From Agrobacterium vitis (GTDB taxonomy: Bacteria > Pseudomonadota > Alphaproteobacteria > Rhizobiales > Rhizobiaceae): a stretch of 64,000 nt of DNA. Shown in pieces: positions 37,214-45,928 of the stretch. Position numbers and translations under genes: made by a program. The notes under the pieces are model-generated. The model saw only the letters and a list, made by a program, of their open reading frames with translations. It was not told the DNA's origin and made no database searches. The stretch spans positions 556,735-620,734 of the forward strand of contig NZ_JACXXJ020000004.1 in the NCBI RefSeq assembly GCF_014926405.1. The letters run 5' to 3'. Every line of letters starts with the position of its first letter. Within the stretch, counting starts at the first letter, position 1.

Positions 37214-37792
37214 ATGACCGATATTATTGACACTCTCAGCGGCATTGTTCCCGGCTCCAAAGGCGAGGCTTTACGCGCACGCCGCCCTGTGACCAAGGAC
37301 GGGGCGCAAGCCAGCTGGCAAGCGCTGTTTGCACCGGTTGATGACAGCCAGTTTTCAATCGGCGAGCGTTTTGCCGTTGCAGTTTTTGTGGCGGGTCTGC
37401 ACGGTCAGTCGGAAATTGCCGCATTCTACGGTGAAAAGCTTGCCGCCAATCCTGCGCTGTTGACCGCTGTTCAGACCGCCGCATCCAAAGGAACCGCCAT
37501 TGGCCCTTACGGCCATTATCCCGCTGGTCCGCTCTCCTCTGAGAACAGCGAGGGGCCTGATTTTGCGGTCACTGAGCGCGAAAAAACCATCCTTGGTGCA
37601 CGCTTGGCAGCGGCACTAGAACACGCCCATCTTCTGATTTTTCACCTGCGCGATGCCAAACCACAGGCGCTTGATGCGCTGCTCAAAGCGGGCTGGAGCA
37701 CCACGGGCATTGTCACGCTGTCGCAGCTGATTTCCTTCCTCGCCTTTCAGATCCGCGTTGTCGCCGGTCTGAAAGTCTTGAACGCCGCCTAG
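37214..37792 (+). CDS. CMD-domain protein, Avi_7170-type
   Basis: A 192-residue protein of the carboxymuconolactone decarboxylase/AhpD fold, recognised from its context and its helical pattern (FSIGERFAVAVFVAGLHGQSEIAAFYGEKLAAN; FAVTEREKTILGARLAAALEHAHLLIFHLRDAKPQALDALLKAGWSTTGIVTLSQLISFLAFQIRVVAGLKVL). It has no CxxC redox pair, so it is probably not a peroxidase itself; it may be a partner of the redox-active paralogue two positions on. ATG 37214 follows a CAGGAAAG site. Confidence 0.78.
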   Translation: MTDIIDTLSGIVPGSKGEALRARRPVTKDGAQASWQALFAPVDDSQFSIGERFAVAVFVAGLHGQSEIAAFYGEKLAANPALLTAVQTAASKGTAIGPYGHYPAGPLSSENSEGPDFAVTEREKTILGARLAAALEHAHLLIFHLRDAKPQALDALLKAGWSTTGIVTLSQLISFLAFQIRVVAGLKVLNAA

Positions 37793-37893
37793 AGACTTTC
37801 AGGTTCAGACTGAACCTAAAAGTCTCTAGATTTCTTTGTTTTCGTTTGTCTTTTAGGGAAAACCGGATTCCACTTTTCCCTGAAAAACTCTGA
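37791..37893. repeat. Mosaic repeat copy B with strong palindromic head
   Basis: AGAGACTTT (37791-37799) pairs with AAAGTCTCT (37819-37827), and inside it AGGTTCAG pairs with CTGAACCT, giving a stem that starts at the stop of the CMD gene and may end or attenuate its transcript. The tail (TTCGTTTGTCTTTTAGGGAA, then ACTTTTCCCTGAAAAACTCT) matches copies A and C. The next gene's ribosome site lies just past it. Confidence 0.65.
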
Positions 37894-37907
37894 GAGGACT
37901 TTCCATC

Positions 37908-38510
37908 ATGACCGACACCATTATCGAACCCAAGGTGGACAACGCCCCCAATGTCTTCACGCAAGACCAGATCGGCTGGACACCATGGCTTGAGCCTCTG
38001 ACCGAACCTGAGCTAACTGACCGCCATTATGAAGCGCTGGTGGACAAGGCGCGGGCGAAATCGCCCTATTTCTCTCTTCTGGTCCGCGATCCCGATATTC
38101 TGGAAGCCCGCACCAAGACCGATAAGGATATTTTCTACAACACCGCAGATGGCCTGCCCCGCGCCGAGCGCGAACTGAGCGCCACCGCCACATCGCGCTA
38201 TAACGGCTGCATCTTTTGCGCGTCCGTCCATTCCCGCTTTGCGTCACACCACTCGCCCCGCAAGGATGATGTGCAAAAGCTGCTGGATGAAGGTGTGGGG
38301 GCTGATCTCGATGAGCGCTGGAACGCCATTGTCAGTGCCTCAGTGGCATTAACAGCAACCCCGCCCGTGTTTGCGGTAACCCATGCGGAGCGGCTTCGCG
38401 CGGCCGGTCTTTCCGATGACGAGATCTATGATGTCGTGCATGGCGCGGCCTTCTTCAACTGGGCAAACCGCTTGATGCTCTCGCTGGGCGAGCCAACGCC
38501 AGCGGCTTGA
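37908..38510 (+). CDS. AhpD-like alkylhydroperoxidase domain protein, Avi_7169-type
   Basis: A 200-residue AhpD-fold protein. The redox motif is present: Glu before RELSATATSRYNGCIFCASVHSRF, giving the E-x(n)-CxxC-xxx-H pattern (Cys pair about 103 and 106, His about 110). AhpD proteins reduce peroxides or regenerate partner proteins. Behind a flavin monooxygenase it could remove peroxide produced by uncoupled turnover or act on a peroxy intermediate (inference). ATG 37908 has GAGGA upstream. Confidence 0.85.
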   Translation: MTDTIIEPKVDNAPNVFTQDQIGWTPWLEPLTEPELTDRHYEALVDKARAKSPYFSLLVRDPDILEARTKTDKDIFYNTADGLPRAERELSATATSRYNGCIFCASVHSRFASHHSPRKDDVQKLLDEGVGADLDERWNAIVSASVALTATPPVFAVTHAERLRAAGLSDDEIYDVVHGAAFFNWANRLMLSLGEPTPAA

Positions 38511-38524
38511 ATGGAGATAATCCC

Positions 38525-39583
38525 ATGACACTTCAACAAAAAATCGCAACCCTGCCCTTTGTGGATATTGGCCGTTTCCATGCGGGAGAAGAGGAGCGCG
38601 CAGCCTTCATTACAGACCTGCGTCGCATTCTGTTTGATCACGGCTTTTTCTATCTCACCGGCCATGGCGTTGATCCAAAGCTGATTGCGGATGTGCTCGA
38701 GACCGCCAAACGCTTTTTCGCGCTGCCGCTTGAGGAAAAGCTGAAGATCGAAATGGTGAAATCCCGGCACTTTCGCGGCTACAATCGTGCGGGCTATGAG
38801 CGCACCCGTGGTCAGCAGGATTGGCGCGAACAACTGGATATAAATACGGAAGGCACGCCTGTCGAGATTGGCCCGGAAACACCTGCGTGGAAACGTTTGC
38901 TCGGGCCAAATCAATGGCCAGAGGCTATTCCAGAACTAAAGCCCCTGTTGCTGACCTATCAGGCAGAAGTCACCCGCGTTGGCATTGATGTTTTGAAGGC
39001 CATTGCCGTGGCGCTTGACCAGCCGGAAGATGTGTTTGCGCAGATCTACGAGCCGCAACCATCGCAACTGTTGAAAATCATTCGCTATCCCGGGCGGGAT
39101 GTGGCTGAGACAAATCAGGGCGTTGGTGCCCACAAGGACGGCGGCTTCGTCACGGTTCTTTTGCAAGACAAGGTCGAAGGTCTACGGGTGCAGACTGAAG
39201 ACGGCGTGTGGCTGGATGCTCCGCCCGTACCGGGCACCTTCGTGGTTAACACCGGGGAATTGCTGGAACTGGCCACCAATGGCTTCGTGCGGGCCGACGT
39301 GCATGATGTGGTTGCACCGCCTGCCGGTATTGAGCGCTTCTCCGTCGCCTTCTTCTTAGGCTCGCGCTACGACGCAACGATTCCGGTGATTACGCTTCCA
39401 GACGAGCTGCACCGGAAAGAACGCGGCATCACGGTTGATCCGCTGAACCCGATCTTTCGGGAGGTTGGTCAGAACCATCTGAAAAGCCGCCTGCGGTCGC
39501 ACCCCGATGTTGCCCGCGCCCACCACGCTGATTTGCTCACGCCTGAGCAATTGGCCGGACAGGCGGTAGCGCAGGCCTATTAA
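38525..39583 (+). CDS. 2-oxoglutarate/Fe(II) dioxygenase, isopenicillin N synthase-like
   Basis: A 352-residue oxygenase with the DIOX_N segment (LPFVDIGRFHAGEEER..LFDHGFFYLTGHGVDP) and a 2OG-Fe(II) core. The iron ligands are readable as His and Asp in GAHKDGGFVTVLLQD and a distal His in VRADVHDVVAP, with Arg in ERFSVAFFLGSR for 2-oxoglutarate. ATG 38525 lies behind GGAG; ATG 38507 overlaps the previous stop. Position between AhpD-like and SsuD-like genes suggests oxidative attack on a sulfur compound, as TauD does for taurine, but TauD itself is a different subfamily. Confidence 0.86.
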   Translation: MTLQQKIATLPFVDIGRFHAGEEERAAFITDLRRILFDHGFFYLTGHGVDPKLIADVLETAKRFFALPLEEKLKIEMVKSRHFRGYNRAGYERTRGQQDWREQLDINTEGTPVEIGPETPAWKRLLGPNQWPEAIPELKPLLLTYQAEVTRVGIDVLKAIAVALDQPEDVFAQIYEPQPSQLLKIIRYPGRDVAETNQGVGAHKDGGFVTVLLQDKVEGLRVQTEDGVWLDAPPVPGTFVVNTGELLELATNGFVRADVHDVVAPPAGIERFSVAFFLGSRYDATIPVITLPDELHRKERGITVDPLNPIFREVGQNHLKSRLRSHPDVARAHHADLLTPEQLAGQAVAQAY

Positions 39584-39633
39584 CAGCGGCTTTGCAAAAC
39601 AATGATCGACACGCCGAAAATCCGGCAATTGGC

Positions 39634-39654
39634 ATGCTCACCACGGGTGAGGCA
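39634..39654 (+). promoter_or_regulatory. Small stem-loop ahead of the ssuD-like ribosome site
   Basis: CTCACC (39637-39642) pairs with GGTGAG (39646-39651) around ACG, and flanking ATG/CAT can extend the stem with one bulge. It ends about seven bases before the GGAG of the next gene and could affect its translation; no function is known. Confidence 0.3.
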
Positions 39655-39668
39655 TGTTGGAGAACATC

Positions 39669-40739
39669 ATGAGCAGTGATTTACAATTTCTCTGGTATAT
39701 TCCAAACCAGACGGTGCCGGGGCATCGCGGTGACGATACTGTCGTTGGCCATAATGCTCTTGAAACGCTGGTAAAACAGGCGGAAGCGCTGGAACAAAAC
39801 GGCTGGCAGGGGGCGCTGATTGGTGCCGGGTGGGGACGCCCGGATACATTCACCGTCGCAACAGCGCTGGCGACACGCACGCGCAGCTTTGAAGCCTTGA
39901 TTGCCATCCGGCCGGGCTATTGGCAGCCCGCCCATTTTGCGTCATCCGCGGCGACGCTTGATCATCTGACTGGCGGGCGTGTGCGCATCAATATCGTTTC
40001 CGGCAAAGATTCGGTCTCCGCCTATGGCGACACCGAGGGCGATCAGGCCGAGCGCTATGCCCGCACGCGCGAGTTCATGCGGCTGACCCGCCGCCTGTGG
40101 ACCGAGGAGAACGTCACCTTCAAGGGCCAATATTATCACGTCACAGAGTCAACCGTTCAGCCGAGGCTTCAGCCACGCGGGGAGCGCAAACACCCCCTGC
40201 TCTATTTTGGTGGTGCCTCTCCAGCAGCAGAAGAAGTATCGGCAACCGAGGCCGATGTTCAGCTTTTTTGGGGTGAGCCGCTTGCGGATATCGGGGAGAG
40301 GATCAACCGTCTGAAAGACCTGAGCCGTAAGCTGGACCGTGATCTGCCCCCGCTCCAGTTTGGCCTGCGCGTGACCACGCTGGTGCGTGACACAACAGAA
40401 CAGGCATGGACAGACGCGGAGGCGAAAGTTGAAGCGATGGCTAAAAGCAGCGGGGTCGTTTGGCACGATCATGCTGGCACGGTTGCCGTTGGCCAACAGC
40501 GGCTCTATGATCTGGCCAAGCGCGGCGATGTTCTAGACGACAATCTCTACACCGCACCCGGTAAATTTGGCGGCGGCGGGGCTGGAACCACCTGGTTGGT
40601 TGGGTCAGCACAAGATGTTGCCCGTTCCCTGAAAAAGTATCAGGAGCTTGGCATCACCCACTTTGTTTTATCAGATACGCCCTATCTCGGCGAAATTGCA
40701 CGACAGGGACAGCAGTTACTGCCTCTGCTTCGCGGGTAA
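39669..40739 (+). CDS. ssuD: FMNH2-dependent alkanesulfonate monooxygenase, SsuD type
   Basis: A 356-residue LLM enzyme that should cleave alkanesulfonates to aldehyde and sulfite with FMNH2 and O2. Start ATG 39669 (MSSDLQFLWYIPNQT) has TTGGAG; ATG 39654 is less well spaced. SsuD marks: QAEALEQNGWQGALIGAGWG, RPGYWQPAHFASSAATLDHLTGGRVRINIVSGKD, PLLYFGGASPAAEEVSATEADVQLFWGEP and the C-terminal GGGGAGTTWLVGS..YQELGITHFVLSDTPYLGEIAR. It is about 25 residues shorter than Escherichia coli SsuD. It closes the plus-strand operon and faces an Ssu/Tau-type importer on the other strand. Confidence 0.9.
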   Translation: MSSDLQFLWYIPNQTVPGHRGDDTVVGHNALETLVKQAEALEQNGWQGALIGAGWGRPDTFTVATALATRTRSFEALIAIRPGYWQPAHFASSAATLDHLTGGRVRINIVSGKDSVSAYGDTEGDQAERYARTREFMRLTRRLWTEENVTFKGQYYHVTESTVQPRLQPRGERKHPLLYFGGASPAAEEVSATEADVQLFWGEPLADIGERINRLKDLSRKLDRDLPPLQFGLRVTTLVRDTTEQAWTDAEAKVEAMAKSSGVVWHDHAGTVAVGQQRLYDLAKRGDVLDDNLYTAPGKFGGGGAGTTWLVGSAQDVARSLKKYQELGITHFVLSDTPYLGEIARQGQQLLPLLRG

Positions 40740-40754
40740 TGGCTGCTCACAGCA

Positions 40755-40797
40755 AAAACATCACGAAGGCCATTTCTAAGGGACTTCGTAATGTTTT
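40755..40797. terminator. Bidirectional terminator between ssuD and the opposing permease
   Basis: AAAACATCACGAAG (40755-40768) pairs with CTTCGTAATGTTTT (40784-40797) at 13 of 14 positions. The A/T outer ends provide T tracts in both directions, as expected between convergent operons. Confidence 0.8.
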
Positions 40798-40827
40798 GTT
40801 TCTCATTGAATGCTCTTAAGGCCGCAG

Positions 40828-41679
40828 CTATGCCTTGCCCTTCCATGGCACAAGCACGCGCTCCAGCAGGCGAATGCCAGCACCAAAGGCAAAAGCGCAG
40901 ACGGATATAATCGCGATGCCAACAAAGACAACATCGGTGGCCAAAAACTGCGACGCGGACATGATCATATAGCCGATACCCCGCGTAGACGCGATCAGTT
41001 CAGCGGCCACCAGTGTGCCCCAGCCAATGCCAAGTCCAATCCTGATGCCCGTGAGAATTTCCGGAAGCGCCGAGGGAAAGACAATGCTGGAGAACAATTG
41101 CCAGCGGCTTGCGCCCAAGGATCGCGCCGCATTCACCCGCTCAATCGGCACGGATTTTACCCCTGCCTGTGCAGAGAGGCAAATCGGCGCAAACATGGCC
41201 AGAAACAACACCATGATCTTCGAGGTTTCGCCAATCCCCAGCCAGATGATCATCAAGGGAAGATAAGAAAGCGGCGGCAAAGGCCAGTAAAACTCGATGG
41301 GCGTATCCAGAATGCCCTTGGCCCAACGGTTAAGGCCCATCAGCAAGCCAATGGGTATGCCCGCAACAATGGCGAGAATGGCGGCCACGCCGATGCGAAA
41401 CAGGCTGGCTCCCACATGGTCACCGATCGATGCCCCCGCATAGCCATCGCTGAAAATGACCACAAACTGATGCACAACCTCATCAGGACGCGGCAAAAAC
41501 AGATGCGGCACAACCCCCAGAGCCGATACCAGCCACCATGCAAATAAAAGCACAAGTGCCGTCACCACACTGATCAACACCGTCGGCTTTCGACCAATGC
41601 CGAACTCGCGCATTCGCACCGTTTTGATACCCGGTGTTGGCACCACTACGGGGCGCACATCGTTGCTGATCAAGGTCAT
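40828..41679 (-). CDS. ABC transporter permease, SsuC/TauC type
   Basis: A 283-residue permease with [71 protein letters not shown] and the EAA-type loop [62 protein letters not shown]. The phrase [20 protein letters not shown] is closest to TauC. It overlaps the ATPase gene by four bases. Confidence 0.9.
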   Translation of the reverse strand: MTLISNDVRPVVVPTPGIKTVRMREFGIGRKPTVLISVVTALVLLFAWWLVSALGVVPHLFLPRPDEVVHQFVVIFSDGYAGASIGDHVGASLFRIGVAAILAIVAGIPIGLLMGLNRWAKGILDTPIEFYWPLPPLSYLPLMIIWLGIGETSKIMVLFLAMFAPICLSAQAGVKSVPIERVNAARSLGASRWQLFSSIVFPSALPEILTGIRIGLGIGWGTLVAAELIASTRGIGYMIMSASQFLATDVVFVGIAIISVCAFAFGAGIRLLERVLVPWKGKA

Positions 41680-42479
41680 GCGAAAGCCTCTTTATGGGTC
41701 TGGCCCGAAATCTGAGTTGTGTGGAGAAGTTCGCGAATTTCTTCGCGCAGCAATGCAAATTGGGGCGAGAGATGGATGGCGCGGACATCATTGGTCTTGA
41801 CGAATTCGCGCACAAAATCCAGCTCATAGCGGGCAATAATCCGGCCGGGTCTGGGGGACATCACAACAAGATGCGTTCCCAGAAACAAAGCCTCTTCGAT
41901 GGAATGGGTGATGAAAAAGATGCGTTTGCCCGTCCGGTGCCATACAGAAATCAACAATTCCTGCATCTGTTCTCGCGTCAGACTGTCGAGCGCGCCAAAA
42001 GGCTCATCCATCAACAGCACGTCCGGCTCGGTGGTCAAGGCCCTTGCAATGCCAACCCGTTGGCGCATGCCGCCGGAGAGTTCATAGGGAAAACTGCCGG
42101 CAAAATCGCCAAGACCAACCAGGTCGAGAAGCTCTTTTGCGCGGTCACGCCGTTCCTTAGCCGACACGCCCGCGAATTTCAGGCCAAGCGCCACATTGTC
42201 GAGCACATTGGCCCAAGGCAACAAGGTGTCCTTTTGAAACACCACCCCACGACCTGCCCCCGGCCCGCTGATACCGCGGCCATTGAGGGTTATGGAACCA
42301 GCTGACAGGGGCAAAAACCCCGCAATCGCATTCAGAAGCGTGGATTTCCCGCAGCCCGATGCGCCGAGGGCAACGACAAAAGCACCTTCGGGAATATCGA
42401 GGTTGACCTTCTCCAGCGCATGGACATCTCCACCGTCACGGGCGTCAAAGTAGACGGTGGCATTTTGAATCCGCAGCAT
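41676..42479 (-). CDS. ABC transporter ATPase, TauB/SsuB type
   Basis: A 267-residue ATPase starting at ATG 42479 ([17 protein letters not shown]); a longer reading upstream has no ribosome site. Walker [19 protein letters not shown]-loop [25 protein letters not shown], signature [15 protein letters not shown] and Walker [23 protein letters not shown]. The Q-loop wording matches TauB well. It works with the permease and receptor on either side. Confidence 0.9.
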   Translation of the reverse strand: MLRIQNATVYFDARDGGDVHALEKVNLDIPEGAFVVALGASGCGKSTLLNAIAGFLPLSAGSITLNGRGISGPGAGRGVVFQKDTLLPWANVLDNVALGLKFAGVSAKERRDRAKELLDLVGLGDFAGSFPYELSGGMRQRVGIARALTTEPDVLLMDEPFGALDSLTREQMQELLISVWHRTGKRIFFITHSIEEALFLGTHLVVMSPRPGRIIARYELDFVREFVKTNDVRAIHLSPQFALLREEIRELLHTTQISGQTHKEAFA

Positions 42480-42546
42480 GGGGTTCTCTTTCAAAAACAA
42501 TCCCGCCGGCAATCGTGCCAGCGGGATGAAAGCCTCTAACAATCAA

Positions 42547-43557
42547 TCAATTGGTGACTTGCAACGCCTCTGGCGTGACGAATGCCGCATAGCTTGGCAG
42601 CACATCGCCAATCTTGCCCTGCGTTTTCAGAAATTGCGCTGTGTCTTTGAGGATCTTGGCGGCACCGGAATTCTCACCGCCACCCAACCATGCAGCAGAC
42701 GCCTGCACCTCAGGTGTCAGCAGGTTGAGGTTCTTCAAGGCGGCAGCCTGTTGTTCAGCCGTGCCACCCAGCAGTTTGGCCAACTGCTTGGCATTGTCGC
42801 TATCCTGGCCCCAAGCGCTCTTGTCCTTGGCAAAGGAGGCGTAATATTTGTTGATCACGCCGGCATAGGCTTTCAAGAAATCAGGATTGGCCTTGGCAAA
42901 TTTTCCAGCAGCCACCCAGGCTGAAAATGTGGGAGCGCCTTTATCCGCAACATCCTTCGATGTCACCAACACCTTGCCATTCTTGCTGAGTTCCGTCAGC
43001 GCCGGATCCCAGACAAATCCGCCATCGATGTCGCCGCGATTATAGCTCGCAACAATTTCCGGCTGCGGGATGGCAAACACTTGCACATCCTTTTCGCTCA
43101 AACCCAAGGATTTGATCAGCGCCAACAGCTGGTAATGGTCGGTGGACACGGGCGCTGCCGCCAGCTTCTTGCCTTTCAGGTCGTTGACAGAATTGATGCC
43201 GGACCCATTGCGCACCACAAGCGCTTCATCCGTTCCGGAAATCGATGCCAGATAGAAGGCCTTGACATCAAGGCCACGCGATGTCGCAGCAGCAAATGGG
43301 CTGGAGCCGACATAACCGACCTGCACATCGCCGGAGGCAATAGCTGCAAAAATTTCTGCGCCGGAATTAAACTTACGGAAATCGATGTCATAGCCCGTTG
43401 CCTTGGCAAATTCGCCATTGGCAATGGCCACTGAAGACGGAAGCGCATCGGTCTGATAGGCAACAATCACCTTTTTGTCAGCGGCAAATGTTGGAAGCGC
43501 GACAAGGGCAATGCCAACGGATGCCAATGCAAATGTGACGAGTTTTTTAAGCGACAT
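42547..43557 (-). CDS. Taurine/sulfonate ABC binding protein (TauA-like)
   Basis: A 336-residue periplasmic receptor. ATG 43557 has GGAGG eight to nine bases upstream; a clear Sec signal (KKLVTFALASVGIALVALPTFAAD) follows. The fold is TauA/NMT1: KVIVAYQTDALPSSVAIANGEFAKATGYDIDFRKFNSGAEIFAAIASGDVQVGYVGSSPFAAATSRGLDVKAFYLAS, where the GYVGSSP turn is TauA-like. First gene of the tauABC-like set on the minus strand. Confidence 0.9.
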   Translation of the reverse strand: MSLKKLVTFALASVGIALVALPTFAADKKVIVAYQTDALPSSVAIANGEFAKATGYDIDFRKFNSGAEIFAAIASGDVQVGYVGSSPFAAATSRGLDVKAFYLASISGTDEALVVRNGSGINSVNDLKGKKLAAAPVSTDHYQLLALIKSLGLSEKDVQVFAIPQPEIVASYNRGDIDGGFVWDPALTELSKNGKVLVTSKDVADKGAPTFSAWVAAGKFAKANPDFLKAYAGVINKYYASFAKDKSAWGQDSDNAKQLAKLLGGTAEQQAAALKNLNLLTPEVQASAAWLGGGENSGAAKILKDTAQFLKTQGKIGDVLPSYAAFVTPEALQVTN

Positions 43558-43645
43558 TTTGTGATTTCCTCCAAGTCGAGCTGGCGAAATGCCGTTCACT
43601 TGTATGCAGACGATCTTAAGGATTGGATACTTAAAGAATAGAAAT

Positions 43646-43655
43646 TATATATTTT
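43646..43655. promoter_or_regulatory. TATATATTTT box upstream of the TauA-like gene
   Basis: The ten-base string also found at 13536 and 26178 lies 89 bases before ATG 43557, within an AT-rich spacer (43620-43690) that separates this gene from the upstream DszC-like gene. Its role as promoter part or operator is inference. Confidence 0.35.
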
Positions 43656-43710
43656 TTGTAGTTTACTGGCGGGAATATTGTACTCAATTTTGAAGTATTT
43701 CGTATCAACG

Positions 43711-44937
43711 TCACCCAGCAAGCCCAATGCGCCATTGAAATGGCGGAGGCGTGCCATTGACGGCGAAATCACCGACAATGCGATCCTTGTAGATCCGGGG
43801 ATTGTGAGAGGACAAAGTGCGGGCGTTGCGCCAATGGCGATCAAGACCAATGGGTTTGCTTGTCGACGATGCGCCAAGAGCATCGAAAATAATGGTTGAG
43901 GCCTCAAGAATGAGGTTGGTCACCACCGTCAGAGCTTGAGATGTTTCCAGCTCTGCAATGATATTGGCACGATCTTCGGCGTCACGATCACCGCTGAAAT
44001 GGGCCTGATAGGCCCTCTCGATGGCGCGTGCCACCTGCAAGACAATTGCGGTTGCCGTGTAGGCATTGCTGCGGATGCGACCGACAACCTGCAACACCTG
44101 CGGGTCTTGGCTGGAGCGCGGGCCTGCGGCGTTGGAGTAGTTTCGCACCCGTTTGGCAACGGCCGCAGCCGTCTCGTCGGCAATGGCGCGGCCAATGCCC
44201 GCAAGCGTGGCGAGATGAACTGTTTGGTAGAAAGCCGCGCCATAGCGAAACTGATTGTCATCGGCAACGATGTCTAACGGATCAACGGCGGCATCAGTGA
44301 ATGTCGTTGTGCCACTTGCCGTCAATATCTGGCCAAAGCCATTCCAATCATCAATAACCTCGACACCCGGATCATCACGTCGGACCTGCGCGGCGCTGCT
44401 GGCACCATCAAGCCCGGTGACACCCACATTGATCCAGTCGGCAAACAGCGAACCTGTTGTGTAATATTTCTGGCCGTTGATGACGAATTGACCATCCCGC
44501 TTGGATACGGTGGTTGAAAAGCTGGCCTGTTGGGCGTTGCCAATTTCCGTCCATGCGTTTCCAACAAGGTCGCCCCGCACCAGACGTTCCGTCCAGCGTC
44601 GGCGGTCTGGGCCATCAAGCTTGTTCACCACATCCTCGGCAAAGCCAACATGACCGCGCAGCGCCTGGGTGATATTGGAATCCGCAGCAGACAGCTCGAT
44701 CAGCAGATTGAACAGTTCAGGCAGTGTTACGCCTGCACCCCCTTCAGATTCCGGCACCCGAAGGGCTGCGAAACCAGCCGCCTTGAGCTTGGCGATTTGC
44801 TCGGTGGGCAGTGTCCGGTTGAGCTCGCGTTCAATGGCACCGGTGGAAATTTCAGCGAAGATCGGGCGGAATTTTTCGGCAAGGCTTTCATAGCGCTCTG
44901 AAGGGCCCTCGCCCCAGCCTAGATCAATTTGTGACAT
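43711..44937 (-). CDS. Acyl-CoA dehydrogenase-fold flavin monooxygenase (DszC/SfnC-like)
   Basis: A 408-residue flavoprotein of the same branch as the one at 19840-21078: LNRTLPTEQIAKLKAAGFAALRVPESEGGAGVTLPELFNLLIELSAADSNITQALRGHVGF near the N-terminus, the middle GNAWTEIGNAQQASFSTTVSKRDGQFVINGQKYYTTGSLFADWINV, and the C-terminal signature LDRHWRNARTLSSHNPRIYKDRIVGDFAVNG. It follows the livF-like gene in a transporter operon, so a substrate taken up by that importer is likely to be oxygenated here. Confidence 0.87.
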   Translation of the reverse strand: MSQIDLGWGEGPSERYESLAEKFRPIFAEISTGAIERELNRTLPTEQIAKLKAAGFAALRVPESEGGAGVTLPELFNLLIELSAADSNITQALRGHVGFAEDVVNKLDGPDRRRWTERLVRGDLVGNAWTEIGNAQQASFSTTVSKRDGQFVINGQKYYTTGSLFADWINVGVTGLDGASSAAQVRRDDPGVEVIDDWNGFGQILTASGTTTFTDAAVDPLDIVADDNQFRYGAAFYQTVHLATLAGIGRAIADETAAAVAKRVRNYSNAAGPRSSQDPQVLQVVGRIRSNAYTATAIVLQVARAIERAYQAHFSGDRDAEDRANIIAELETSQALTVVTNLILEASTIIFDALGASSTSKPIGLDRHWRNARTLSSHNPRIYKDRIVGDFAVNGTPPPFQWRIGLAG

Positions 44938-44976
44938 GACGATGCTTTTCCTGTTGGTCGTTGTTGGTGTCCGGAT

Positions 44977-45777
44977 TTAAGCGGACGCTCCGAGATAGAT
45001 GTGGTGAAGATCATCGCGCGCAGTCAGCTCCGCAGAGGTGCCCGCCAAAACCACCTTGCCGCTTTCAAGAATGTAAGCGCGGCTGGAATGCCCCAGCGAC
45101 AAGGCCGCGTTTTGCTCGGCAAGCAAAAAGGCCACGCCCTTTTCACGGTTGAGCCTGCCGATGATCTCGAAAATTTCCTGCACAATGCGCGGGGCCAGAC
45201 CCATGGATGGCTCGTCCAGCAACACCAGCCGGGGCTGGGTGAGAAGAGCGCGGCCAATGGCCAGCATCTGCTGCTCACCGCCGGATGTCAGACCAGCCAG
45301 TGTCTTCCGCTTTTCCTTGAGCCTCGGAAACCAATCGTAGACCTCCTCAATCTGCCGCAACAGATCGCGGCGGCGAGGCCTGTGCAGGAATGCGCCTGCC
45401 TGTAGATTTTCCTCAACCGTCAGATGAGAAAACACATGGCGGCCTTCCAACACATGGACAATGCCCCGTGCTGCGAGATGATTGGCAGCAGAGCCGAGAA
45501 TATCACTGCCATCAAAGCGGATGTGGCCTTTACGCACGGTTGCCCTGTCAGCGCTCACCAGACCGGAAATCGCCTTTAAAACCGTGCTTTTGCCTGCACC
45601 ATTGGCACCAAGCAATGCCACAATCTCGCCTGCGCCAACGGTGAGCGAAACATCTGCAACCGCCAGAATGGCGCCGCCATAGACAACTTCAATGCCGGAC
45701 ACGTCCAGAAGATTATCTGCAACAATATCAGTCACTTCCGGCTGTTGCTCAGTTGGCTCAAGCGCAAATGACATCAT
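44977..45777 (-). CDS. livF: Branched-chain amino acid-type ABC ATPase LivF
   Basis: A 266-residue ATPase with GANGAGKSTVLKAISGL, the LivF-specific HVLEGRHVFSHLTVEENLQAGAF phrase, signature SGGEQQMLAIGRAL and LVLLDEPSMGLAPRIVQEIFEII. ATG 45777 has AAGGAG upstream. It lies apart from livG, with two receptor genes and livM/livH between. The importer family is broad (amino acids, amides, aromatic compounds), and the attached monooxygenases argue for a non-amino-acid ligand. Confidence 0.9.
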   Translation of the reverse strand: MMSFALEPTEQQPEVTDIVADNLLDVSGIEVVYGGAILAVADVSLTVGAGEIVALLGANGAGKSTVLKAISGLVSADRATVRKGHIRFDGSDILGSAANHLAARGIVHVLEGRHVFSHLTVEENLQAGAFLHRPRRRDLLRQIEEVYDWFPRLKEKRKTLAGLTSGGEQQMLAIGRALLTQPRLVLLDEPSMGLAPRIVQEIFEIIGRLNREKGVAFLLAEQNAALSLGHSSRAYILESGKVVLAGTSAELTARDDLHHIYLGASA

Positions 45778-45790
45778 CCATCTCCTTCGT

Positions 45791-45887
45791 GTCTGTCTGG
45801 TTCAGATTGAACCCAACAGACTCTCGATTCTTTTGTTTTCGTTTGTCTTTTCGGGAAAACCGGGTTCCACTTTTCCCTGACAAACGC
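45791..45887. repeat. Mosaic repeat copy C
   Basis: GTCTG..GGTTCAGATTGAACC..CAGAC forms the palindromic head (45791-45821); the tail has GTTTGTCTTTTCGGGAAAAC, then CCACTTTTCCCTGACAAACG. It occupies most of the 151-base gap between a receptor gene and livF. Confidence 0.65.
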
Positions 45888-45928
45888 CAAAAACCGGAGC
45901 AGCGGGGCCCGCTCCGGTGCATGACCCA

